DNA of 8,445 nt from Methanosarcinales archaeon (GTDB lineage Archaea; Halobacteriota; Methanosarcinia; Methanosarcinales; Methanogasteraceae). The stretch is taken from NCBI GenBank assembly GCA_030640725.1, contig DAOWIV010000050.1, positions 1 through 8,445 on the forward strand. The letters are read 5' to 3'. A model generated the notes under the pieces. That model was not told the origin of the DNA. It saw only the letters and a list, made by a program, of their open reading frames with translations, and did not search any database. Positions 1 to 5,994 of the stretch are shown here, one piece after another; positions within the stretch are counted from its first letter, which is position 1; each line of letters begins with the position of its first letter. Position numbers and translations under genes: made by a program.

Positions 1-81
1 AGGTTTGTTTTTGATTTGGAGATACAACACGTGCTTTAGGGAGGCGCATCTTCTGCAACGCAGGGTCTTCTGTAACCCCAG

Positions 82-116
82 ATGGCGTGACACCCCCTTA
101 TCTCAACAGTCGCCAT
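82..116. repeat. Imperfect hairpin in the 5' non-coding stretch
   Basis: ATGGCG at 82-87 is the reverse complement of CGCCAT at 111-116, leaving a 23-nt loop. The surrounding bases 1-212 show no convincing coding frame: the + frame starting at base 1 stops at 39, and the other open stretches give protein-unlike translations. The hairpin could lie in the 3' end of a transcript from an upstream gene outside the window, but there is no T-run after it. This is weak evidence. Confidence 0.2.
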
Positions 117-133
117 GTATCGGTTTGTGAACA

Positions 134-141
134 TTTATTAG
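134..141 (+). promoter_or_regulatory. Candidate archaeal TATA box for the TM2/VWA pair
   Basis: TTTATTAG resembles the archaeal TATA consensus (TTTAWATA). A start site about 25 nt downstream would fall near 160-167, some 50 nt before the paired ATG codons at 213-218. No better match was seen between here and the TM2 gene. The call rests on motif similarity only. Confidence 0.3.
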
Positions 142-212
142 AGATTGAGTCCAAAAACGATATGGGGTGTTAGTTATGGGATTCCACAACAGCAACGACA
201 CAAAAAATCCAG

Positions 213-291
213 ATGATGAAAGAAGTTTTGTTCAAATTGTGGAGGGCAGATCGATGCACGTGCCGAAATATGCCCACATTGCGGCGTTCGA
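213..291 (+). pseudogene. Frameshifted zinc-ribbon N-terminus of the TM2 protein
   Basis: The frame continuing upstream of the TM2 domain encodes a textbook double zinc knuckle from base 220, reading KKFCSNCGG then, after nine residues, CPHCG. This frame has no ATG and meets a TGA at 217-219. Two in-frame ATGs at 213 and 216 lie exactly one base out of register: ATG ATG AAA GAA encodes nonsense, but with one A removed from the 219-221 run it would read M-M-K-K-F-C-S-N-C-G. That is the usual beginning of zinc-ribbon/TM2 proteins. The sequence therefore shows a +1 base in an A-run, as a real mutation, an assembly or sequencing error, or (less likely) a recoding site. If intact, the protein would be about 94 residues. 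Confidence 0.6.
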
Positions 292-498
292 GTGAAGAAT
301 AGTAAATCACCGACGATGGCAGCATTTCTATCATTCCTGTGGACGGAGCTTGGTCAGGTCTATAATGGTCAGGTTGGCAAAGGCATATTCCTTTGGTTCG
401 CTTGTCTGATCGGACTGTGTTGCGGAGTTATCATTGGTGTTGTAGTCTGGGTATACACAATGTGGGATGCATACACAGTTGCAAATGGAGATCGTTAA
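292..498 (+). CDS. Small TM2-domain membrane protein (in-frame remainder)
   Basis: A TM2-domain protein of 68 residues if started at the in-frame GTG. TM2 proteins are small two-helix membrane proteins whose function in prokaryotes is not established. The first helix (about residues 9-22) leads into the family signature GQVYNGQVGKG (about 21-31). A strongly hydrophobic second helix follows (about 32-55), then the typical ending W-D-A-Y-T-V-A. The GTG at 292 is probably not the natural start: the coding frame continues upstream into a four-cysteine zinc ribbon, and no Shine-Dalgarno site precedes the GTG. The present ORF looks like the piece left by a one-base shift near 219. The VWA lipoprotein gene begins 41 nt downstream on the same strand, so the two are probably co-transcribed and may both act at the membrane. 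The TM2 assignment is solid; the start is not. Confidence 0.75.
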   Translation: MKNSKSPTMAAFLSFLWTELGQVYNGQVGKGIFLWFACLIGLCCGVIIGVVVWVYTMWDAYTVANGDR

Positions 499-527
499 AT
501 GTTACAATTTCCAAATGATCTAATAAT

Positions 528-533
528 GGGTGA
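528..533 (+). promoter_or_regulatory. Ribosome binding site of the VWA lipoprotein gene
   Basis: GGGTGA lies six bases before the ATG at 540 and matches the GGTGA core complementary to the 16S rRNA 3' end. It decides the start in favour of 540 over the internal Met at codon 13, which has no such site. Confidence 0.65.
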
Positions 534-539
534 AATGAC

Positions 540-1901
540 ATGAAAAGAAAAAATATAGCGCGGTTGATAGCCAATATGACCACAAGAACAAAAATTATGA
601 TGTGCGCATTGCTAATTACAGCCACAGTGATGTCCGGATGTGTTGAACCAGACGTGAAAGAATCGACAACTGTTATATGGAAGGATGGTGCTATTGTGGA
701 ACCCACTATCGTTCCGACTGTAAAACCGACACCAGAAGCCATACATACGCCTGAACCTACTGTAGCCCCCACACCAGATATTAAAGACGACATCGTTATC
801 GTATTTGATATATCAGAAAGTATGTTTTCCGAGATTGCCATCAATACTGGTGTAACAATTCTTGATTACGAAAAAATACTAATATGCAACATCCTCGATG
901 ACAAGGACTTCAGGGATGACCTGGTGGGCATGATCGCTTTCGGAGGAAAGGCATACGAGGTGGCAGGTCTGACATATCTCGGCAACGACGCCGCAAGAGA
1001 GTCGCTGAAAGAGACGATAATGACGATAGAGCCGAAAGGAGAGATCACAACCACGCTCGATCAGGGACTGGCGATGGCAGAGGAGATGCTTACCAATTCA
1101 GCCGGTGCAAAGGACGTGATCATCGTATCAGATGGTAACATCGATGCAGGCATCTATGAAAGTTCGCTCTCTGTTGCTGCAAGGATGAATAACGCAGACA
1201 TAAGGATGCATTTCATCCATGTGATGAGTTCGCCAACCAATCTGGTGACAAAGTTCGAGGATCTTGCCCATGGTGTGGATAGTACGTATCAGCAGACCAC
1301 GTATCCTGCATCAGTCGCAATCTCAACATCCCAGGCAACCGCCACACATAGTTTATCACCACCTTCACCAGATCCTATTCCGGTGTCAACATCAGCATTT
1401 ACCGAATTAGAACCAGAGCCAGATCCACATACAGAAATAGGATCTGAACCAGAAATTGAACCAATACAAACACTTCCAAGTTCTCATTGTATCAGTGCTA
1501 TAGTTGATAGATCGCCATGGGATAATAATATAATTTATTTTCTATGTATAAATGGTGAAATCGCTGAACGTGCTCTATATTTAGATCCCATGGATTATAA
1601 ATATTTAGATTATATAGAAATCTTTATTGATAATCAACTTATTGCATCATTTGAACCCACTGTAGTAAAGGGTAATATAGGATTTAAAATTGAAGAATTC
1701 CCAATGATAATTAAATTACCGAATGGGATAGATAATTCGGGTGAAATAACCATGATTGGAACATTTACTTTCAGTAGAAGTCCCCATGGATTAGGTTCAA
1801 TTATTCCAGATGGTGATTATCATATAATAGTTTGCCACCGAGGTAGAGTTCCAGATGAATATCAAGATGAATATAATGAATTTCCTATATATCAAGGATA
1901 A
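540..1901 (+). CDS. Secreted VWA-domain lipoprotein with novel C-terminal domain
   Basis: The 453-residue product starts with a basic n-region, a hydrophobic core and a lipobox VMSGC (Cys34), so it is probably a lipid-anchored outer-surface protein. A Pro/Thr-rich tether (about 53-80) leads to a VWA domain (about 84-260). The metal-ion-dependent adhesion site looks complete: D90-x-S92-x-S94, a Thr around 171, and D198 in VSDGN. Such domains bind protein ligands through a divalent metal. A Pro/Glu/Ser-rich linker (about 265-315) joins a C-terminal region of about 135 residues that I do not recognise and that looks beta-rich. The DNA changes within the gene: the VWA part is balanced in G+C, while bases from about 1480 to the stop are clearly AT-rich with AT-ending codons, suggesting domain acquisition. 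The gene lies 41 nt downstream of the TM2 gene. Ligand and role are unknown. Confidence 0.85.
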   Translation: MKRKNIARLIANMTTRTKIMMCALLITATVMSGCVEPDVKESTTVIWKDGAIVEPTIVPTVKPTPEAIHTPEPTVAPTPDIKDDIVIVFDISESMFSEIAINTGVTILDYEKILICNILDDKDFRDDLVGMIAFGGKAYEVAGLTYLGNDAARESLKETIMTIEPKGEITTTLDQGLAMAEEMLTNSAGAKDVIIVSDGNIDAGIYESSLSVAARMNNADIRMHFIHVMSSPTNLVTKFEDLAHGVDSTYQQTTYPASVAISTSQATATHSLSPPSPDPIPVSTSAFTELEPEPDPHTEIGSEPEIEPIQTLPSSHCISAIVDRSPWDNNIIYFLCINGEIAERALYLDPMDYKYLDYIEIFIDNQLIASFEPTVVKGNIGFKIEEFPMIIKLPNGIDNSGEITMIGTFTFSRSPHGLGSIIPDGDYHIIVCHRGRVPDEYQDEYNEFPIYQG

Positions 1902-1905
1902 TCAT

Positions 1906-1924
1906 CTCTTTTTCTTTATATTTT
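1906..1924 (+). terminator. T-rich terminator after the VWA gene
   Basis: The stretch TCTTTTTCTTTATATTTT begins five bases after the VWA stop codon. Archaeal RNA polymerase terminates at oligo-T runs without needing a hairpin, and the next gene is convergent, so a stop here makes sense. The basis is composition only. Confidence 0.45.
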
Positions 1925-1929
1925 CCATC

Positions 1930-1952
1930 GGGGTATCTGCCGCAGGAACCCC
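1930..1952. other. Hairpin between convergent VWA and DUF89 genes
   Basis: GGGGT (1930-1934) pairs with ACCCC (1948-1952), and inside it CTG (1937-1939) pairs with CAG (1943-1945). It sits in the 62-nt gap between two convergent stop codons and may help end or stabilise either transcript. It is not followed by a T-run on either strand, so a terminator role is uncertain. Confidence 0.3.
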
Positions 1953-1963
1953 CAAAAGGATTG

Positions 1964-2836
1964 TCAGATAGTACTGTCTTCTCGTTTCACACTACTCTTG
2001 TGTTTTAGCACCGCGCTCCTGATCTCGACACCAAGATCGGCTGCGATCACAGGGCATTTCGCAAGTAGCATGAAGAATATGTTACCAGCCTCCTCGCTTA
2101 GCGATTCATAGTTTCCCTGCCCTTTGCTGATGATCATGTCAGCCGATCGATACGTGGCAACAAACGCAGGATCGCACCGCTCAAGGATCGTGCCCGGCGT
2201 ATCCGCGGTCGTGATGATCTCTGCAAGCGAGTCGATTCCACAGAAGATCGCGTCATCCGTCGTCGCATCGTTGATGATCGGCTTCTTTTTGACTGCATAT
2301 ATGATATTGGCACGATCATTGATCTCTTCGATTAATATCCGATCAAAAACCACTTCGCCGGCATTGTCTGCAAGATAAAGAATGTTCTCTGATTTTTCGA
2401 GTGATTCTACAAACTCAGGATAATCATTTATTGCAAATTCACGCGTCAAGGTATCTTTTATCGTCTTTCTGACGTTAAACTGGATATGTGCCCCGAAGTC
2501 AATGATATTTCCGGCAATCGCAAGTTTTATCGCGGTGAAGAGTCGGTCTTCCGATTCATCTACGATTCCCTTAAGACACGGATACATCTCCATCGCAACG
2601 CCGTTGTATTCTGCTTTAAGCGCCCTGTACGGGTCATCGCAGCCAGTAATATCGTGTACTATGGAGTACACGGCGTGCGCAATGGATGGTGGGCTCCTGT
2701 TAAGCGGCATGTCCAGTAACACCCTCATCACGGATTTCAGCACCTTTTCCTGCACTACCGGGTCGTCAGTCACCATCCTTGTGGCGTTGAGCGACTGTTT
2801 CAGAAGGCAGGGGATACATTCGAGTTTTGATTTCAT
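1964..2836 (-). CDS. DUF89-family metal-dependent phosphatase (damage-control type)
   Basis: A 290-residue DUF89 protein, full length for the archaeal single-domain branch. Members studied elsewhere are metal-dependent phosphatases that remove damaged or surplus phosphometabolites; the substrate here cannot be read from sequence. Family signatures appear in order: an N-terminal C7-x-x-C10 in LECIPC, AGNIIDFG (108-115), DNAGE (157-161), KKPIINDAT (about 184-192) and SKGQGNYE (237-244). The Asp/Asn of DNAGE and the Asp of NDAT are the expected metal ligands. The ATG overlaps the TGA of the upstream DUF447 gene (ATGA at 2833-2836), which implies translational coupling and shared control. No obvious terminator T-run follows on this strand. 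The family call is confident; substrate unknown. Confidence 0.88.
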   Translation of the reverse strand: MKSKLECIPCLLKQSLNATRMVTDDPVVQEKVLKSVMRVLLDMPLNRSPPSIAHAVYSIVHDITGCDDPYRALKAEYNGVAMEMYPCLKGIVDESEDRLFTAIKLAIAGNIIDFGAHIQFNVRKTIKDTLTREFAINDYPEFVESLEKSENILYLADNAGEVVFDRILIEEINDRANIIYAVKKKPIINDATTDDAIFCGIDSLAEIITTADTPGTILERCDPAFVATYRSADMIISKGQGNYESLSEEAGNIFFMLLAKCPVIAADLGVEIRSAVLKHKSSVKREDSTI

Positions 2837-3462
2837 GACAGCCCCGCCACAATCTCTTTAAGTCTTAATATTGCCTCTTTCTCACGAGCCCCGCCACATA
2901 TCTGAACAATCCGATCATAATGCCTGATCAAATCAAGATATTTCGGATCTCTCTTCAACTGATACCGCGTGGCATGTACAAGCGATTCTATGATCGCACT
3001 AAAACCCCGGTTCACGCTTACAATCGGTTTATTGCAGACCACCCCTTTGACCGGGGTTAATTCAAACAGATCCCTTTTTGACTGCTCGCACACAAACAGC
3101 AGCCACGCATCCGCGTGTTTCAGGGCAGGGCAGCCCACGTCATCGGGATATTCGAACATATCCGGATCGAGATCCCCAAATGTGGACTCCACGTATAGTA
3201 CCGGGTCGTGGATTGTGTTTGCAACGATTTCACCAGTCACAACAACGTTTTGCCGCGTGTGCGATCCGGAAAAGAGTCGCGCACAGATTCGGTCGCCGCC
3301 GCTGTTGCTGCCATGGCTGCAATTGTTTCTGATGATGCCGATGGGTGCTGCATTCGGAACACCTGATTCTGATCTTGTCGTTGCGATCACTTCAGAGATT
3401 CCGTCGAGGATTCCGAAGTCGCCCGGGTCTATGCGAGTCACGTTCGATAGTGGGTTCTCCAC
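2833..3462 (-). CDS. DUF447-family protein (probable FMN-binding split barrel)
   Basis: A 209-residue protein with the DUF447 pattern: ILDGISEVIATT near the N-terminus, then NAAPIGI, then RLFSGSHTRQN. These recall flavin-binding split-barrel enzymes. The C-terminal part (about 140-209) is helical, with the RGFSAIIESLVHATR stretch. The family is found mostly in archaea and its reaction is not established; a link to C1/tetrahydromethanopterin metabolism is only an inference from its distribution. The start chosen is GTG at 3462. A second in-frame GTG occurs seven codons later, and neither has a good Shine-Dalgarno site, so the mRNA may have a short leader. It heads a two-gene unit with the DUF89 gene (4-nt overlap) and faces hisD across a 187-nt divergent region that contains palindromes. 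Confidence 0.82.
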   Translation of the reverse strand: MENPLSNVTRIDPGDFGILDGISEVIATTRSESGVPNAAPIGIIRNNCSHGSNSGGDRICARLFSGSHTRQNVVVTGEIVANTIHDPVLYVESTFGDLDPDMFEYPDDVGCPALKHADAWLLFVCEQSKRDLFELTPVKGVVCNKPIVSVNRGFSAIIESLVHATRYQLKRDPKYLDLIRHYDRIVQICGGAREKEAILRLKEIVAGLS

Positions 3463-3478
3463 AGTCTTAAAGTGCGCT

Positions 3479-3504
3479 ACCGGTACCGGTCAAAACGTCT
3501 GACC
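3479..3504. promoter_or_regulatory. Two overlapping palindromes, candidate operator
   Basis: ACCGGTACCGGT (3479-3490) is a perfect 12-bp palindrome. Overlapping it, GGTCA (3488-3492) and TGACC (3500-3504) form an inverted repeat with a 7-bp spacer. A TATA-like TTTATCC on the - strand (about 3508-3514) would place a DUF447 transcription start near 3486, right over these elements. That arrangement suits a repressor site controlling DUF447-DUF89. The symmetry is seen directly; the operator role is inferred. Confidence 0.4.
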
Positions 3505-3559
3505 ACGGGATAAACGCCCGCAATCGACCATACTTGGGGGGATGTGACCAGATTGATCT

Positions 3560-3640
3560 ATGAAAACGCACGATACTGATAAAATGGTTACTGCTGAATA
3601 TGCGGTGGGGCTACTAACCAAACACAAAACAGGAACATAA
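3560..3640 (+). CDS. Possible 26-residue leader ORF before hisD
   Basis: A complete short ORF (ATG at 3560, TAA at 3638-3640) ends nine bases before the hisD ATG, just before the hisD ribosome binding site. The product starts MKTHDTDKMV and ends KHKTGT. It contains only two His residues, not a run, so a classic histidine attenuator is not supported. It has no good Shine-Dalgarno site (GATGTGA lies too far upstream). It may be a chance ORF within the hisD 5' leader. Confidence 0.2.
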   Translation: MKTHDTDKMVTAEYAVGLLTKHKTGT

Positions 3641-3649
3641 CGGTGAACC

Positions 3650-4942
3650 ATGATAAGAAAACACCACACACAACTGACAGAAACTGAACTTGCTACCCTG
3701 CTGAACCGGGAAACAGAGATTGAACGAGTGAAACCAGCCGTTTCAGCGATTCTGCAGGACGTAAAAGTTAGAGGCGACGCCGCGCTCATCGAATACACCG
3801 AGCAGTTCGACGGCGTCTCACTCTCTGCAATCGAGGTTTCAGACGACGCCATATCAGAGGTATTTGACAGAATCGACCCGGAAATTCTCTGGCATCTTGA
3901 GACCGCGGCCGACAACATCCGGCGGTTTCACGAGTCCCAGATTGAACCCGACCTCTGGCTGAGCGAGATTGCGCCCGGAATCAGCCTCGGACAGAAGACG
4001 ACGCCTCTTGACTGCATCGGCGCTTATGTTCCGGGCGGGCAGGCGTCATATCCATCGACCGCGCTGATGACGATCATACCAGCAAAGGTCGCATCTGTGC
4101 CCGAGGCTGTGATCTGCACCCCGCCGATGCCTGATGGTAACGGGGGTGTGCATCCGCTGACACTTGCTGCCGCATCGATTGCAGGCGCTGACCGGATCTT
4201 TTGCGTAGGGGGCGCCCAGGCGATCGCTGCGATGGCTTACGGCACAGCGACCGTGCCTGCAGTCGACAGGATCGTTGGACCCGGGAACGTCTATGTGACT
4301 GCGGCAAAGATGATAGTCCCGACCCGGATCGATTTTCCAGCAGGACCTTCAGAGATCCTGATCATCGCAGACGAGAGCGCACATCCCGATTTCATTGCAG
4401 CAGACATGATAGCGCAGGCAGAGCACGATCCGAACGCGGTGTCGGTCCTTGCAACGACATCGCAGGCGATCGCAGGCAAGGTGTTCGAACTGATCAAATC
4501 AGGGGAAGCAGACGCGCTCCGGTCAGAGATCATCAAAAAGTCGCTCGAACACAGTGCGATCCTGGTCTTCGACTCGATCGATGAGTGCATCGGGTTTTCA
4601 AATATGTTTGCGCCGGAACACCTTGAGATCATGGTGAAAGACTCGCTTGGCGCGATAAACGGCATCTGCAACGCGGGTTCGATTTTTGTCGGCGATTATG
4701 CCCCTGTTTCGGCTGGCGATTACGCATCAGGTACAAACCACGTACTGCCCACAGCCGGGCACGCACGGGCATACTCGGGTCTGAATGTCGGTTACTTCAC
4801 AAAGAAATCGAGCATCCAGATCATCGGAAAAGAGGGGCTCTCTCGGATTGGGGATACGATTGTGGCGATAGCGGAGGAAGAGGGACTTAACGCGCACGCA
4901 GATGCGGTCAGGGTGCGATTTTCAGGCGAGGATGAGGGGTGA
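3650..4942 (+). CDS. hisD: Histidinol dehydrogenase
   Basis: Catalyses the last two steps of histidine biosynthesis: NAD-dependent oxidation of L-histidinol through histidinal to L-histidine, in the cytoplasm as a zinc-dependent homodimer. At 430 residues it is full length. Hallmarks in order are YVPGGQASYPS (126-136), CVGGAQAIAAMAYG (185-198), DRIVGPGNVYV (206-216) and GPSEILI (232-238). The zinc ligands expected from the E. coli enzyme are all present: Q256 and H259 in IAQAEHD, D357 in AGDYASGTNH, and H416 in LNAHAD. The catalytic Glu-His pair is E323-H324 in FAPEHLE. GGTGA at 3642-3646, three bases before the ATG, supports the start. The gene stands alone, without other his genes nearby, as is common in archaea with scattered his genes. 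It converges with the KH-protein gene downstream. Confidence 0.97.
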   Translation: MIRKHHTQLTETELATLLNRETEIERVKPAVSAILQDVKVRGDAALIEYTEQFDGVSLSAIEVSDDAISEVFDRIDPEILWHLETAADNIRRFHESQIEPDLWLSEIAPGISLGQKTTPLDCIGAYVPGGQASYPSTALMTIIPAKVASVPEAVICTPPMPDGNGGVHPLTLAAASIAGADRIFCVGGAQAIAAMAYGTATVPAVDRIVGPGNVYVTAAKMIVPTRIDFPAGPSEILIIADESAHPDFIAADMIAQAEHDPNAVSVLATTSQAIAGKVFELIKSGEADALRSEIIKKSLEHSAILVFDSIDECIGFSNMFAPEHLEIMVKDSLGAINGICNAGSIFVGDYAPVSAGDYASGTNHVLPTAGHARAYSGLNVGYFTKKSSIQIIGKEGLSRIGDTIVAIAEEEGLNAHADAVRVRFSGEDEG

Positions 4943-5023
4943 AGGTTGCGGATGTGTTGGCGCCATCGATACTGATCTGATGACGCCCGGGCATCCACAC
5001 ACCCATGTTCGGTGGTATCTGAT
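4943..5023. other. Short convergent gap after hisD
   Basis: These 81 bases separate the hisD stop from the KH-protein stop. They contain the 8-bp palindrome GCCCGGGC at 4985-4992, flanked by GATG and CATC, but no oligo-T run on either strand. How the two convergent transcripts end is not visible. Confidence 0.3.
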
Positions 5024-5551
5024 CTAATAATGTGCAGCCTCTTTTCCGGCAAGCTCGCGCCGCTTCTTCTCGACGTAGCCATACACCGATGAGTGCGGCG
5101 CACCATCGATCAGCATCTCGATTGCAGTCTTTGCAACGTGCGTCTGCTCAGGATATCCGATGAGCGCTACGGTCTTCCCATAGACCGAGACGCTGGCATG
5201 AGTCACAGTCTCGATCAGTTCCCGTGTTCTGCCGCTCGTTCCGATGATCCTGCCTTTGATGCGCTTAAGCTCTTTTGGCGTGTTTGCCGATATGTCGATC
5301 ACTTCTAATACCATAAAATCGCCATCGAACAGGGTGATCGCCCGTTCCGGGCTAAAACCCCGTCCGATCGCCTTGACGACCTCCACAGCCTGCATCGCAC
5401 GCACCGGGTCATCAGAGGCTAAAACCTCCACAGTACCTGATTTGCTGTCGATGTCCAGTTTTGCAGCCGAACGCTCCTCGATCAGTTGTTTGACGCGGCC
5501 TTTCGGACCGATCACCGCACCGATCCGATCCTGCGGGATTTTGACGTACAT
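5024..5551 (-). CDS. Dim2/Pno1-like KH-domain RNA-binding protein
   Basis: A 175-residue archaeal protein with two KH domains, of the type related to eukaryotic Pno1/Dim2, which binds near the 3' end of small-subunit rRNA during ribosome maturation. KH1 has the GxxG loop G15-P-K-G18 in VKIPQDRIGAVIGPKGR. KH2 carries a looser loop G104-T-S-G107 in RIIGTSGRTRELIE. The conserved tail G-A-P-H-S-S-V-Y (150-157) followed by a basic helix is also typical. The ATG at 5551 lies seven bases after the uL13 stop, so the two are almost certainly translated from one mRNA. The Shine-Dalgarno site is weak (GGCGG, overlapping the uL13 stop). In many archaea this gene neighbours the RIO1 kinase or aIF1A genes; here it follows uL13, where uS9 normally sits. 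The family call is confident. Confidence 0.9.
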   Translation of the reverse strand: MYVKIPQDRIGAVIGPKGRVKQLIEERSAAKLDIDSKSGTVEVLASDDPVRAMQAVEVVKAIGRGFSPERAITLFDGDFMVLEVIDISANTPKELKRIKGRIIGTSGRTRELIETVTHASVSVYGKTVALIGYPEQTHVAKTAIEMLIDGAPHSSVYGYVEKKRRELAGKEAAHY

Positions 5552-5554
5552 CAG

Positions 5555-5570
5555 CCGCCTAACCGCCTAA
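5555..5570 (-). repeat. Tandem 8-bp duplication at the uL13/KH junction
   Basis: On the - strand the octamer TTAGGCGG occurs twice back to back. The first copy encodes the last residues L-G-G of uL13; the second provides the stop codon TAG and the GGCGG that serves as the only ribosome-site-like element before the KH gene. A slippage duplication may have created this junction. Confidence 0.6.
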
Positions 5571-5981
5571 CTTCGCATTGAGTTCGCCGAGTGTGCTGTA
5601 TTTGATAGTTCCAAGCCTCGTGACGCTCGCTTCCGGAACCGTATCTGCTTTCAGCCCTGAAAATTCGGCAGGGGTGCCCATGTACACACGAAGCCTTGCC
5701 ATCGCATCCCGCCCGCGCATACGTTTGTACGGGAGCATGCCGCGAACCGTCCGCTTCAGGATGCGGTCAGGACGGGTCGGGAAGTACGGACCATGTTCTG
5801 TCGACCCTTTGTCCATCTGTTCCTTATATTCCCGAAACGTGGTGGTTTTGGCGCCTGAGACTGTGGCACGCTCGGCGTTGATGATCGCTATAGTCTCTCC
5901 GTTGAGCAGCCTGGATGCAACAACACTCGCAAGCCGCCCGAGAATCAATCCGTCTGCATCGATAATTATCCTGTCAGTCAT
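5559..5981 (-). CDS. rpl13: Large-subunit ribosomal protein uL13 (L13P)
   Basis: The 140-residue product is the archaeal form of ribosomal protein uL13, a structural component of the 50S subunit. It shows the family's N-terminal core IIIDADGLILGRLAS (5-19), then the NAERATVSG stretch, then the signature ILKRTVRGMLPYKRMRGRDA (74-93), and ends in L-G-G. The open frame runs further upstream through the eL18 gene. ATG 5981 is chosen because GGTGAT (5985-5990) lies three bases before it and the protein then has the normal length. It starts 13 nt after the eL18 stop and is followed seven bases later by the KH-protein gene, so all three form one operon. The usual archaeal follower, uS9, is absent here. 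Confidence 0.95.
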   Translation of the reverse strand: MTDRIIIDADGLILGRLASVVASRLLNGETIAIINAERATVSGAKTTTFREYKEQMDKGSTEHGPYFPTRPDRILKRTVRGMLPYKRMRGRDAMARLRVYMGTPAEFSGLKADTVPEASVTRLGTIKYSTLGELNAKLGG

Positions 5982-5994
5982 AAAATCACCAAAT

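Noticed and set aside
49..72. Direct repeat TCTTCTG at 49-55 and 66-72.
   Set aside because: Only two short copies without regular spacing; no CRISPR-like or operator-like structure.
176..295. 39-codon + strand ORF starting at ATG 176.
   Set aside because: Its translation shows no family features, and it overlaps the zinc-ribbon coding frame, which has clear CxxC motifs in a different register.
2969..3502. Long + strand ORFs opposite DUF447 and DUF89.
   Set aside because: They are antisense to genes with clear family motifs and show no recognisable domain themselves.
516..5032. The 13-mer TGATCTAATAATG occurs exactly at 516-528 and 5020-5032.
   Set aside because: A single 13-base match in 8.4 kb is expected at close to chance level. 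The flanks differ, and the contexts (a ribosome site versus the end of the KH gene) are unrelated.
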